DNA from: Sulfopaludibacter sp035606355
GTDB lineage: Bacteria; Acidobacteriota; Terriglobia; Bryobacterales; Bryobacteraceae
DNA: 64,000 nucleotides
Direction: 5' to 3'
Assembly (NCBI GenBank): GCA_035606355.1
Contig: DATNFO010000067.1
Location: forward strand, 77,421-141,420
Shown: one piece after another, positions 50,166-57,605 of the stretch
How positions within the stretch are numbered: position 1 is the stretch's first letter
Layout: every line of letters begins with the position of its first letter
Notes under the pieces: model-generated
Told to the model about the DNA's origin: nothing
Seen by the model: only the letters and a program-made list of their open reading frames with translations
Databases searched by the model: none
Made by a program: the position numbers and the translations under genes

Positions 50166-51407
50166 TCAATCATAGCTGCCTTCCACGAACCACCCTCTCT
50201 CTTCACAGAACAAGCGGTACAGCGCTCCATCGCTGAGCGCCACGTCCCACTCATCGCGACTCCATGCCTGCGCCGTCCACCAATCTCCCGAGCTGCGCCA
50301 TGGACCTGCCAGTTCCAGCACCTTGCCTCGAATTCCTTCCGCCGACACAAACCCTGGCTGCCCTGCGCTTAACATCACTCGCGCCAATCGCGGTGGGCGA
50401 TACATGCGCAGTGCAAGTCGCGTGGATGCCGGCCGCGCTACCGCCACGCCGCCACCGGTGGGCGCTGCCGCCATTCGCCAACCCTCCGGGCGATGCGTAT
50501 CCAGCAATTCCGGCCAGCCCACGCGTTGCTCTCCGACAATCGCTCGAATGCGCGCCAGCGTCAGCTCCAACTTCACCGGCTCCGGCGCGGCCGGAACATA
50601 CAGGCCGCTTTGCGCCGCTTGCGGCTTCACCGGATTCGCCTGCATCCAGACGTCGATCACGGGGCGCACCGGCGGATGCGCTTCCAGATCGAGTTGCCAA
50701 AGCTTCAAAAACGCTTTCGCATCGGTGCTCGGCACAGGCAATCGCAGCGTGCGCTCATGGACGCCGCCGGCCTCGAGCTTCAACCGCAGCCGCAACTCGG
50801 TGGTCGCCAACGCACGGGTCGCCAGCCGCGTGCATAAGCCGTTGATCAGCCGCGCCAGGATGAACGCCAGCGGCTCCAGCAGTTCCACGGGATAATCCAG
50901 TTCCACGGCATCTTCGAACAGCAGCGGTTCGTCGATGGCCGCCAGCTTCCGTTCCGCCTCGCCGCGCGCCAACTCCCTCAGCCGCAGCCCCTCAGGCCCC
51001 AACCGTTCGGCGATCCCCAGCGGCGGCAGCGCGCCCAATTCGTGCAATCGCCGTATGCCCCACCGCTCCAGCGTTTCCGCCAATTCCGCCGACGGCGCCA
51101 GAATACTCACCGGCAGCGGCGCTAAAAACTTGGCCTCGTCGCCATACGGAATCACACTCACCCCGGCAAACCCGCGAGCCGCGCAGATCGCCGCGTCGGG
51201 ATTGCTCGCCAGCGCGAGCCTCGCTTCCACGCCAACTTCACGCATCCGGCGAGCGATGGCCGAAGCAATCTCCTGCGGCAGTCCAAACAGACGGTCGAGC
51301 CCCGAAACATCGAGCGTCACCGTGTCCGCGCTCGTCTGCTCCACAAGGGGCGAGAACTCCGCCGCAATTGCCGTCAGATTGCCCGTTCCATGCATACACG
51401 CGAACAT
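50166..51407 (-). CDS. imuB: Y-family-like protein ImuB
   Basis: 413 residues, shorter than typical ImuB (about 500). Conserved parts: AAEFSPLVEQTSADTVTLDV then SGLDRLFGLPQEIASAIARR (palm region of Y-family polymerases), RWGIRRLHELGALPPLGIAE (HhH motif), and the little-finger region (TTELRLRLKLEAGGVHERTL). The N-terminal strand before the first of these is only about 15 residues, so the part bearing the catalytic acids of true polymerases is missing, consistent with ImuB being a non-catalytic hub. It bridges ImuA, DnaE2 and the beta clamp. It starts 2 bp after the imuA stop. Confidence 0.88.
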   Translation of the reverse strand: MFACMHGTGNLTAIAAEFSPLVEQTSADTVTLDVSGLDRLFGLPQEIASAIARRMREVGVEARLALASNPDAAICAARGFAGVSVIPYGDEAKFLAPLPVSILAPSAELAETLERWGIRRLHELGALPPLGIAERLGPEGLRLRELARGEAERKLAAIDEPLLFEDAVELDYPVELLEPLAFILARLINGLCTRLATRALATTELRLRLKLEAGGVHERTLRLPVPSTDAKAFLKLWQLDLEAHPPVRPVIDVWMQANPVKPQAAQSGLYVPAAPEPVKLELTLARIRAIVGEQRVGWPELLDTHRPEGWRMAAAPTGGGVAVARPASTRLALRMYRPPRLARVMLSAGQPGFVSAEGIRGKVLELAGPWRSSGDWWTAQAWSRDEWDVALSDGALYRLFCEERGWFVEGSYD

Positions 51408-51409
51408 GG

Positions 51410-52087
51410 CTACCCTCGCCCCTTCGCCTCAAAGCGCGCGGCCACGGCCCGCCCCGGTTTGCGCCGCGCCACCTCCACGCCGATGCCCCGCAGCAGCCGC
51501 GAGGTGCCGCGAGCGCCGCTCCACTCCCCATTGGCCCGGGAGCATTCCAGCATCAGCGACGCGCACGTTTTCGCGTTCGATTGCCGCGCCACGCTCACCA
51601 GCACCGCCGGCGTATGCTCCACTGCGCGGCGCATACGAAACCACGACGTCAGCGAGATCCGGCGCACCCCGGTCGCAGGCGTTTCGCTGAAATCCAGCGC
51701 GATGACGCCGAAACCGCCGCCCTGAATCAGCAGGTCCGCCGACCGCAGCGCCTGCTCCGCGCTATGCCCGCAGCGAACCCAGAGCAGGTGCTCCAGGCGC
51801 ACCCCGGCCGCGGCGGCCGATGGGGGGTCGAATGCATCTTCGGCATCCACCACGGCACACACTTCGCCGCGCGCTGTCGCGGACGCCAGAATGGAATGCA
51901 GCAGGCTCGTGCGCCCGCTCGACGGCGGCCCGAAAATCTCCGTCAAAGCCCCGCGCGGCAAGCCACCGGTGGCGATATCGACCCCTGAAACGCCTGTGGG
52001 CGCAAGCTCTGGAGCGCGGCGCGACTGCCAATCGAACTGCCCGCCGAGCAGCGATTCAAAATCTTTTCTGAGGACAGCCGCGCCCAT
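51410..52087 (-). CDS. imuA: RecA-like protein ImuA
   Basis: 225 residues. The RecA-like core begins GVSGVDIATGGLPRGALTEI with a Walker-A-like GPPSSGRTSLL, where the usual Lys is Arg, then VVDAEDAFDPPSAAAAGV and LIQGGGFGVIALDFSETPAT (Walker B region). The C-terminal part SLMLECSRANGEWSGARG fits ImuA. ImuA helps recruit ImuB-DnaE2 during damage-induced mutagenesis. It is first in the cassette. Upstream lies a direct repeat of ATTCGCC spaced by 11 bp. No lexA gene is in the window. Confidence 0.88.
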   Translation of the reverse strand: MGAAVLRKDFESLLGGQFDWQSRRAPELAPTGVSGVDIATGGLPRGALTEIFGPPSSGRTSLLHSILASATARGEVCAVVDAEDAFDPPSAAAAGVRLEHLLWVRCGHSAEQALRSADLLIQGGGFGVIALDFSETPATGVRRISLTSWFRMRRAVEHTPAVLVSVARQSNAKTCASLMLECSRANGEWSGARGTSRLLRGIGVEVARRKPGRAVAARFEAKGRG

Positions 52088-52089
52088 TA

Positions 52090-52107
52090 ATTCGCCTTTT
52101 ATTCGCC
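52090..52107 (-). promoter_or_regulatory. 11-bp-spaced direct repeat upstream of imuA, candidate damage-response operator
   Basis: ATTCGCC occurs at 52090-52096 and again at 52101-52107, 3-20 bp upstream of the imuA start; on the coding strand this is GGCGAAT-aaaa-GGCGAAT. The period of 11 bp equals that of the GTTC-n7-GTTC LexA box of alphaproteobacteria, though the sequence differs. It also contains the AAGG ribosome site. Confidence 0.4.
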
Positions 52108-52207
52108 TGCACTCTATTTTTACCGGAAGGCTCGGGCGGCTGTCAATCCCCTCTTGTCAGCGGCGCCTCTCGTTGCAATCTCTCGATTTGTAGCGTAGAC
52201 TCCAGAT

Positions 52208-52663
52208 ATGGAGAGACTCCCCCGGCCCCGGCCGGTTCCCGGCCCCACTGCGATTCCGCCCGTCGCCCCCGACCGGCGCCGCGATCCCAAAGTTCGCAAG
52301 CAGATGTCTGGCCCCGCCTTGCGAACATTTTTTCAACTCGCCGCAGCGTGGAAGCTCACCGGCGACGATCAGCGCGCGCTGTTAGGCTGGCCCGCCGAAT
52401 CCACCTTCTATAAATACAAAGCGGGCGATGCGGGCACTCTCTCCTATGACACGCTCATCCGCATCTCGCTCCTGCTCGGCATCTATAAGGACCTGCAGAT
52501 TCTCTACCCCGACGCCGCACTTGCGGATAGATGGGTGCACCTTCCCAACTCTAACCCGCTCTTCGGCGGCCGCCCCGCGCTTGACTACCTCAAGGACGGT
52601 GGAATCGATGCCCTTTATCAACTTCGCCGCCTACTGGATGCGCGCCGCGGCGGCTGGAACTGA
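52208..52663 (+). CDS. Xre/MbcA/ParS-type antitoxin of a RES toxin pair
   Basis: 151 residues. After a basic Pro-rich N-terminus comes a helix-turn-helix region (LRTFFQLAAAWKLTGDDQRA, LLGWPAESTFYKYKAGDAGT, DTLIRISLLLGIYKDLQILY). The C-terminal toxin-binding domain is typical: WVHLPNSNPLFGGRPALDYL, KDGGIDALYQLRRLLDARRG. It represses the locus and blocks the RES toxin. Its stop overlaps the toxin start by one base (TGATG). It is divergent from imuA with 120 bp between. Confidence 0.9.
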   Translation: MERLPRPRPVPGPTAIPPVAPDRRRDPKVRKQMSGPALRTFFQLAAAWKLTGDDQRALLGWPAESTFYKYKAGDAGTLSYDTLIRISLLLGIYKDLQILYPDAALADRWVHLPNSNPLFGGRPALDYLKDGGIDALYQLRRLLDARRGGWN

Positions 52664-53325
52664 TGCACCTGAGCGACACCTGCCGGCTGGTTCCGAGCCG
52701 CTACCCCACAGTCGGCATTCTCGATCGCATCGCCACACCCGAAGACCTGCCCTACATTTTTGAGCTTGAAACCTGGACCAACGACCGTATTTCCAACGAG
52801 CTCGGGATCATCCATCGCATACCGCCCGACGAATGGGTGGTGGGCCGGCCGATGGCGAGCGTTATCATGGCGGCGTTCTGCCATCCTCGCCCTACCGGCG
52901 GTCGCTTCAACTCCGGCGACCGAGGCGCCTGGTATGCAGCGCTCGATCTTGCCACCGCCCACGCCGAAGTCGTTTATCACCGCACGCGGGAACTGGAAGA
53001 AATCGGGGTCTTCGACACGCGCGTGCAGGTCCGGCTGTATCAGGCGGATTTCGACTGCGCGTTCCAGCAAATCGCTCCGCGCACGCCGAATCGTGCCGCG
53101 CTGCTCGACCCCGACTCCTACACGGCGAGTCAGGCATACGCGCGAGAGTTGCTGGAATCGGGGGCGAATGGCATTCTTTACCCGAGTGTGCGCCGCCCCG
53201 AAGGACGCTGCGTCGCCTGCTTCCGGCCGAAGCGAGTGCTGAATGTGAGACCGGGAGTGCACTTCGAATATCGATGGAACGGGGCGAGCAGGCCGGAGAT
53301 CCGCAAGCTAGTGCCTCTGCGGTAG
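52663..53325 (+). CDS. RES-domain toxin (NAD+-degrading)
   Basis: 220 residues. RES signatures: GGRFNSGDRGAWYAALDLAT (Arg and Tyr), AHAEVVYHRTRELEEIG (Glu), and GANGILYPSVRRPEGRCVAC (Ser), which together form the NAD+-binding site in this family. RES toxins deplete NAD+ and stop growth until neutralised by the Xre partner encoded just upstream. The 3' end of this gene has been duplicated: the stretch from 53291 recurs at 53401 together with a CACAGAG repeat, leaving the original stop in place. Confidence 0.92.
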   Translation: MHLSDTCRLVPSRYPTVGILDRIATPEDLPYIFELETWTNDRISNELGIIHRIPPDEWVVGRPMASVIMAAFCHPRPTGGRFNSGDRGAWYAALDLATAHAEVVYHRTRELEEIGVFDTRVQVRLYQADFDCAFQQIAPRTPNRAALLDPDSYTASQAYARELLESGANGILYPSVRRPEGRCVACFRPKRVLNVRPGVHFEYRWNGASRPEIRKLVPLR

Positions 53326-53500
53326 ACTTGCGGCATCGCATCTCACCGCAGAGACGCAGAGGAACGCAGAGATTCACAGAGAACACATAAGGGCGACGCT
53401 GGCCGGAGATCCGCAAGCCGGCCTCCGCGGTAGAGTTGCGGCATCGCATCTCACCGCAGAGACACAGAGGAACGCAGAGGTTCACAGAGAAAACCTAAGG
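53291..53500. repeat. Tandem duplication of RES gene 3' end plus CACAGAG repeat
   Basis: 53291-53392 and 53401-53500 are near-identical, with a 110-bp period. Both begin GGCCGGAGATCCGCAAG, continue TTGCGGCATCGCATCTCACC, then GCAGAGACGCAGAGGAACG or its near copy. The first copy contains the RES stop codon; the second is non-coding. Confidence 0.85.
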
Positions 53501-53513
53501 AAGGTGGTTTTCG

Positions 53514-53557
53514 TTTTCTCTGTGATCTCTCTCTCGTCCTCTGCGTCTCCGTGGTGA
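53514..53557. repeat. Inverted CACAGAG repeat copy
   Basis: TTTTCTCTGTGATCTCTCTC and CTCTGCGTCTCCGTGG are the reverse complement of the repeat units just upstream and near 50110. With the tandem copies it can form a long hairpin between the RES and mutL stop codons. Confidence 0.75.
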
Positions 53558-53570
53558 ATCCGCGCTGCCT

Positions 53571-55550
53571 CTATATACGATGAAATGCCTTTAGGATCTC
53601 CCGCGTGGAGTAGTGCATCGCGATCGGCCGTCCGTGCGGACAACTCATCGGACAGTCCGTTGCCGCCAACGCCCGCAGCAGCCATTCCATCTTCGCCGCG
53701 TCGAGGCGCATGTTGATCTTGATTGCCGCTCGGCACGCTATTGATGCGCAGATGTTCCTGCGCAAATCATCGAGTGACGAACCACGCAGTTCGCCCTCGG
53801 CGACCTCCAGAATCTCGAACAGCACCTTTTCCAGATCCGCTGGACCGACTGCCGCGGGCGCCGCCTTCACCGCGATCGTCCGATTTCCGAACGGCTCCGT
53901 CTCAAACCCCGACGCATGCAACTCCTCCGCAATTCGCGCGTAGTCGATCTGCTGTTCCGGCGTCAACTGCACGATCAGCGGCATCAGCAATCGCTGCATT
54001 TCCACTCGCCCCGCGGCCCGTTGCTTCATCACCTGCTCAAACAGAATCCGCTCATGCGCCACGTGCTGATCGATGATCCACAATCCATCGCGTCCCACCG
54101 CGATGATGAAGCTCTCGTGAATCTGCCCGAGCGGGCGCAAATCGCTCAGCGACGATAGCGACATCTCCGGCGCGGGAATCGCTTCCGGCGGAAATTCGCC
54201 GTGCGGATCGTGCGCCGAAAGCCGCCGCATCAACTTGCCCGACGGGGGCGGACCGGGCGTCACCTCTAGCGGCGGCGCACTGAAATCGAGCCGCGGCTCA
54301 GGAGCCGCGGCCGGCCGCAGCGAAAACTCCGGCAGAGCCGCCGTCGCCGGCGCTTCCACCAGCGTCTCCGCCACCGGAGCGTCATTCGCCAGCATTTGGC
54401 TGAACTCCGAATATGGCAATCGAGCCGCCGCCTGTTCTGCGACAGCCGGCGGACGCGGCGAAAACGTGGGCGCGGGCCGGCTCTCCATCAATCGTTCGCG
54501 TAATGAATCCCGCACGAAGTCATGCACGAACGAGCCGTGCCGGAACCGCACTTCGGTCTTCGAAGGGTGCACATTCACGTCCACCTCTTCGGCATCGCAC
54601 TCCAGAAACAGCAGCGCGAACGGATAGGCGCTCGGCGGCATCAGGTTGTGGTACGCCGACGAAATCGCATGCAGAATCAGCCGGTCGCGAATCAGCCGCC
54701 CGTTCACAAAAATGTAGATGGAATTGCGATTCCCCTTCTGCACCTGAGGCCGCGAGAAAAAACCGTTCAAGCGAAACAGATGGGTGGGCGCTTCGTCCGG
54801 CTCGCGCCGGTATTCCGCGATCGCTTCCGAGGGCGGCAGCGAAGGCGGAATCAGCAGAATCTCCTTCTCCCGATTCCCAACCTCCACCAGTTCATCGAGC
54901 ACCTGGCTGCCGAACACCTGGTAAACCCGCTCTTTCATCGACTCCACGGGCGTTACGTACAGCAGTTCCGCACCCGCACTGGTCAATTGAAACGTCTTAT
55001 CGGGATGCGCCAGACTGTAATGAGTCACAAGCGACGCTACATGCGCGAGTTCTGTTTGCTCTGTGCGCAAAAATTTGCGGCGCGCCGGCACATTATAGAA
55101 AAGGTCGCGGACCGTGATGGTGGTGCCGCCGCCGAGCGCCGCCTCGTCGCACCGCAGCATCTTGCCGCCGGCGATTTCGATGGTCGTCCCGGTGGTCTCT
55201 TCGGCGGATCGTGTTTCCAGCAGCAGCCGCGACACCGACGCGATCGACGGCAGCGCCTCGCCGCGAAACCCGAGTGTCGCGATGGAGAGCAGATCCTTCA
55301 CATCGCGCAGCTTGCTGGTGGCGTGGCGCTCGAAGGCGAGCAGCGCATCGTCGCGCAGCATGCCGCAGCCATCGTCCACAATGCGGATGAGGCGGCGGCC
55401 TCCGGCTTCGACTTCCACGCGTACTTCCCTGGCCCCGGCATCAAGGGAATTCTCGAGCAGTTCCTTCACTACGGACGCCGGACGCTCCACGACCTCGCCC
55501 GCGGCGATCTTGTTCGCCACTTGATCCGGAAGGATGCGGATGCGGCCCAT
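53571..55550 (-). CDS. mutL: DNA mismatch repair protein MutL
   Basis: 659 residues. The GHKL ATPase has IAAGEVVERPASVVKELLEN, SLDAGAREVRVEVEAGG, DDGCGM, and ATSKLRDVKDLLSIATLGFR followed by GEALPSI. A Pro/Ala-rich linker (about 340-450) leads to the C-terminal domain with DQHVAHERILFE, matching the DQHA(x)2E(x)4E endonuclease motif, and with CPHGRP near the end, which binds zinc in nicking MutL proteins. So this is a nicking-type MutL, as in bacteria without MutH. It works with MutS, which is not in the window. Confidence 0.96.
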   Translation of the reverse strand: MGRIRILPDQVANKIAAGEVVERPASVVKELLENSLDAGAREVRVEVEAGGRRLIRIVDDGCGMLRDDALLAFERHATSKLRDVKDLLSIATLGFRGEALPSIASVSRLLLETRSAEETTGTTIEIAGGKMLRCDEAALGGGTTITVRDLFYNVPARRKFLRTEQTELAHVASLVTHYSLAHPDKTFQLTSAGAELLYVTPVESMKERVYQVFGSQVLDELVEVGNREKEILLIPPSLPPSEAIAEYRREPDEAPTHLFRLNGFFSRPQVQKGNRNSIYIFVNGRLIRDRLILHAISSAYHNLMPPSAYPFALLFLECDAEEVDVNVHPSKTEVRFRHGSFVHDFVRDSLRERLMESRPAPTFSPRPPAVAEQAAARLPYSEFSQMLANDAPVAETLVEAPATAALPEFSLRPAAAPEPRLDFSAPPLEVTPGPPPSGKLMRRLSAHDPHGEFPPEAIPAPEMSLSSLSDLRPLGQIHESFIIAVGRDGLWIIDQHVAHERILFEQVMKQRAAGRVEMQRLLMPLIVQLTPEQQIDYARIAEELHASGFETEPFGNRTIAVKAAPAAVGPADLEKVLFEILEVAEGELRGSSLDDLRRNICASIACRAAIKINMRLDAAKMEWLLRALAATDCPMSCPHGRPIAMHYSTREILKAFHRI

Positions 55551-55604
55551 GCGTCACCAATATAACGTGATAACGCAGCCTTTACCTGCCGGGCGGTTTT
55601 GGCA

Positions 55605-55690
55605 GTCGCGCTCCGCGCGACCCGACAGGAAGGATTCCTGTCGGCACGTGACACCAGGAATCTTTCCTGGCGTGACGCGCTACGCGCGCC
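55605..55690. repeat. Modular hairpin repeat element, copy 3
   Basis: GTCGCGC/GCGCGAC (55605-55621), CCGACAGGAA/TTCCTGTCGG (55622-55644, identical to copy 1), ACACCAGGAA with TTCCTGGCGT (55651-55673, one mismatch), and a GCGCG-rich hairpin (about 55676-55690). It lies in the 285-bp gap between the mutL start and the lysozyme-like gene. Confidence 0.8.
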
Positions 55691-55835
55691 TCTCGGCTTC
55701 CCGCCCGCTCAATCCCGCACAACACACATGCCAACTTTGCTCTGAATAGGACATTTCTATTCCGCCGCGCCCCTCAATTCGTTGACCTCGCTCCGACGAG
55801 CGCGATATAAACGTTTCGAGCGCGAGAGGGGGGAC

Positions 55836-56717
55836 ATGTCCACTTACGAAAAACTAGCCCACGACGCCTACAAATATGGCGACGAATTCGTTAACCGGGC
55901 GCCTGCGATCGCCTCGCAAATCGGCATTCCCGCCGAATGGCTGCTGGCGATCATCGCTCTGGAAACCAGCGACTTCAAGGCCTCGGGACCGCCATGGGGA
56001 GGCCGAAACCCCTTCGACCACGGCGGAGGCATCATCGGCTTCACAGGAGCCGACGGTGGGGCTTGGGAACACATGACCCCGACGCAACAGCTCGATCTCC
56101 TTCCCGCCTACTTTACGCGGCTCAAGGCTAAGCTCGATATCTCAACGTTCAGGTCTCCCATCGAGGCTTATTTTTTGGTCAGGGCGCCGGGAGGATTGTT
56201 AATGGGCCCGCGAGACACCCGTGTCGGCGGCAAAATAGACTGGGGCGGCAGCCGGGGCATTCAGAACGCCACCAGACAGGACGTCGTGGACATCGCAACA
56301 AGAATCTTCAAAGAGCACGGACTCACTTGGAGCGAGCCTACAGTCGGCATGGAAGGGAAATGGTCCGTAAGAATCGGACCGTGGCTCGGAATGTTCGTAT
56401 TTAAGTCCGACGGATATGTCTGGTATGCGACCGATAACCGGCGAAGCGCTGCGCCCGGTTTCCCTACCGCTGAGCCGGAAATCGCAGAATCCGACCGCAC
56501 CTACGGGCATTGGGAAAAAGTAGGAGCAAGCGTTCGATGGCGGTTCGGCGCGAAGGGGAACGTCTATAGCGACATTCGCAGGTGGGAAGCTCCCTTGGCG
56601 GCCCCGGCCCCAGGCAAAAAATGGGACGTCACCATCAGACCGGTAGGCCAAGGGTTCGCCAAAATGTGGAGAGGTTCCCCGGAACCGGCCCTCACCGCCG
56701 CCGGCACAACTACCTAA
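55836..56717 (+). CDS. Lysozyme-like (SLT-type) domain protein with unknown C-terminal domain
   Basis: 293 residues from ATG 55836, chosen for GAGGGGGG directly upstream. Residues 1-165 resemble lytic transglycosylase or phage lysozyme-like folds: PAIASQIGIPAEWLLAIIAL with a Glu in ALETSDFKASG, NPFDHGGGIIGFTG, and TPTQQLDLLPAYFTRLK. Residues 170-290 are Trp- and Gly-rich (KWSVRIGPWLGMFVFKSDGY; GHWEKVGASVRWRFGAKGNV) and may bind cell wall. No signal peptide is present, which is unusual for a wall hydrolase and recalls phage or secretion-system effectors. Function is tentative. Confidence 0.7.
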   Translation: MSTYEKLAHDAYKYGDEFVNRAPAIASQIGIPAEWLLAIIALETSDFKASGPPWGGRNPFDHGGGIIGFTGADGGAWEHMTPTQQLDLLPAYFTRLKAKLDISTFRSPIEAYFLVRAPGGLLMGPRDTRVGGKIDWGGSRGIQNATRQDVVDIATRIFKEHGLTWSEPTVGMEGKWSVRIGPWLGMFVFKSDGYVWYATDNRRSAAPGFPTAEPEIAESDRTYGHWEKVGASVRWRFGAKGNVYSDIRRWEAPLAAPAPGKKWDVTIRPVGQGFAKMWRGSPEPALTAAGTTT

Positions 56718-56738
56718 ACCGGGCGCGCTCCGCACGAT

Positions 56739-56761
56739 CCGGCAGGAAGGATTGCTGCCGG
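56739..56761. repeat. Hairpin repeat element, copy 4 (single unit)
   Basis: CCGGCAGGAA and TTGCTGCCGG arms, one mismatch, with a GGA loop. It corresponds to the first central hairpin of the other copies; the second hairpin is absent, cut after GCACGT. It lies 22 bp after the lysozyme-like gene and 56 bp before recO. Confidence 0.75.
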
Positions 56762-56816
56762 CACGTCAAACCATCAGGTTCAGTATTTCAACTGTGATAA
56801 CCTGAAATTTCCACGT

Positions 56817-57599
56817 GTGCCGTCGCGTGTCAGCGAAGCTCTCGTATTACGAACCTATCCTCTGAAAGAGGCCGACCTCGTCGTCAGTTTCTTCACCCGG
56901 GATCAGGGTAAGTTGCGCGGTATAGCCAAGCGGGCGCGGCGTCCGAAAAGCAGTTTCGGCGCGGGCCTGGAGCGCTTGTCGCACGTGCGTATGGCGTACT
57001 TTCAGCGCGAAAACCGGGAACTGGTGAGCCTGGATTCCTGCGAATTGATCCATTCCCAATTCGCCCTGGTTTCCGATTACTGGACAGGAGTGGCGCTGGA
57101 TTTTTTCGCCGAAGTGAGCGAGCAGATGATGCCGCTTTCCGAGCCGAATGAGAAGTACTTTCGGCTGCTGCTGGCGGTACTTGAGTTTTTGAAAGCGGCG
57201 GATGAAAGCGCCGCGTGGCGCGCGGTGACTTACTTCGCGTTATGGGCTGTGAAGCTCTCCGGCTGGTTGCCGGAATTGAATGTGTGCCTGAGTTGCGGCA
57301 GCGCGCTGGAGGAACCCGGCGAACGGGCGTTCTTCAGTCGCGGACGCGCCGGCTTGATTTGCGGCCACTGCCGCGGCGCGGGGATGGGGTACAACTGGGA
57401 ATTGAGCGCGGATTCACGATCGACGGCGGCCGAGATGTTGCGCACACCCGTGGCGAACCTCTCGCTCACGCAGTGGAGCCAAACCACTGCCGCGGACCTG
57501 CGCCGGTTTCTGGTGCAGCAGATCGAAGCGCACGCGGAACGCCGTCTCATCACCGCTCCGCTGCTCATCGATGCCTGGCCCGCGGCGGCCGGAAACTAA
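56817..57599 (+). CDS. recO: DNA repair protein RecO
   Basis: 260 residues from GTG 56817. The OB-fold N-domain reads SEALVLRTYPLKEADLVVSF, FTRDQGKLRGIAKRARRPKS. The helical C-domain carries a zinc-finger pair CLSC (about residue 158) and CGHC (about residue 184). RecO loads RecA on SSB-coated DNA together with RecR. It is followed 6 bp later by glyQ and is probably co-transcribed with it. Confidence 0.93.
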   Translation: MPSRVSEALVLRTYPLKEADLVVSFFTRDQGKLRGIAKRARRPKSSFGAGLERLSHVRMAYFQRENRELVSLDSCELIHSQFALVSDYWTGVALDFFAEVSEQMMPLSEPNEKYFRLLLAVLEFLKAADESAAWRAVTYFALWAVKLSGWLPELNVCLSCGSALEEPGERAFFSRGRAGLICGHCRGAGMGYNWELSADSRSTAAEMLRTPVANLSLTQWSQTTAADLRRFLVQQIEAHAERRLITAPLLIDAWPAAAGN

Positions 57600-57605
57600 C
57601 CTGAC

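Noticed and set aside
53291..53557. Repeated CACAGAG units considered as a CRISPR array
   Set aside because: Repeat units are not separated by unique spacers of constant length, one copy is inverted, and no cas gene is present.
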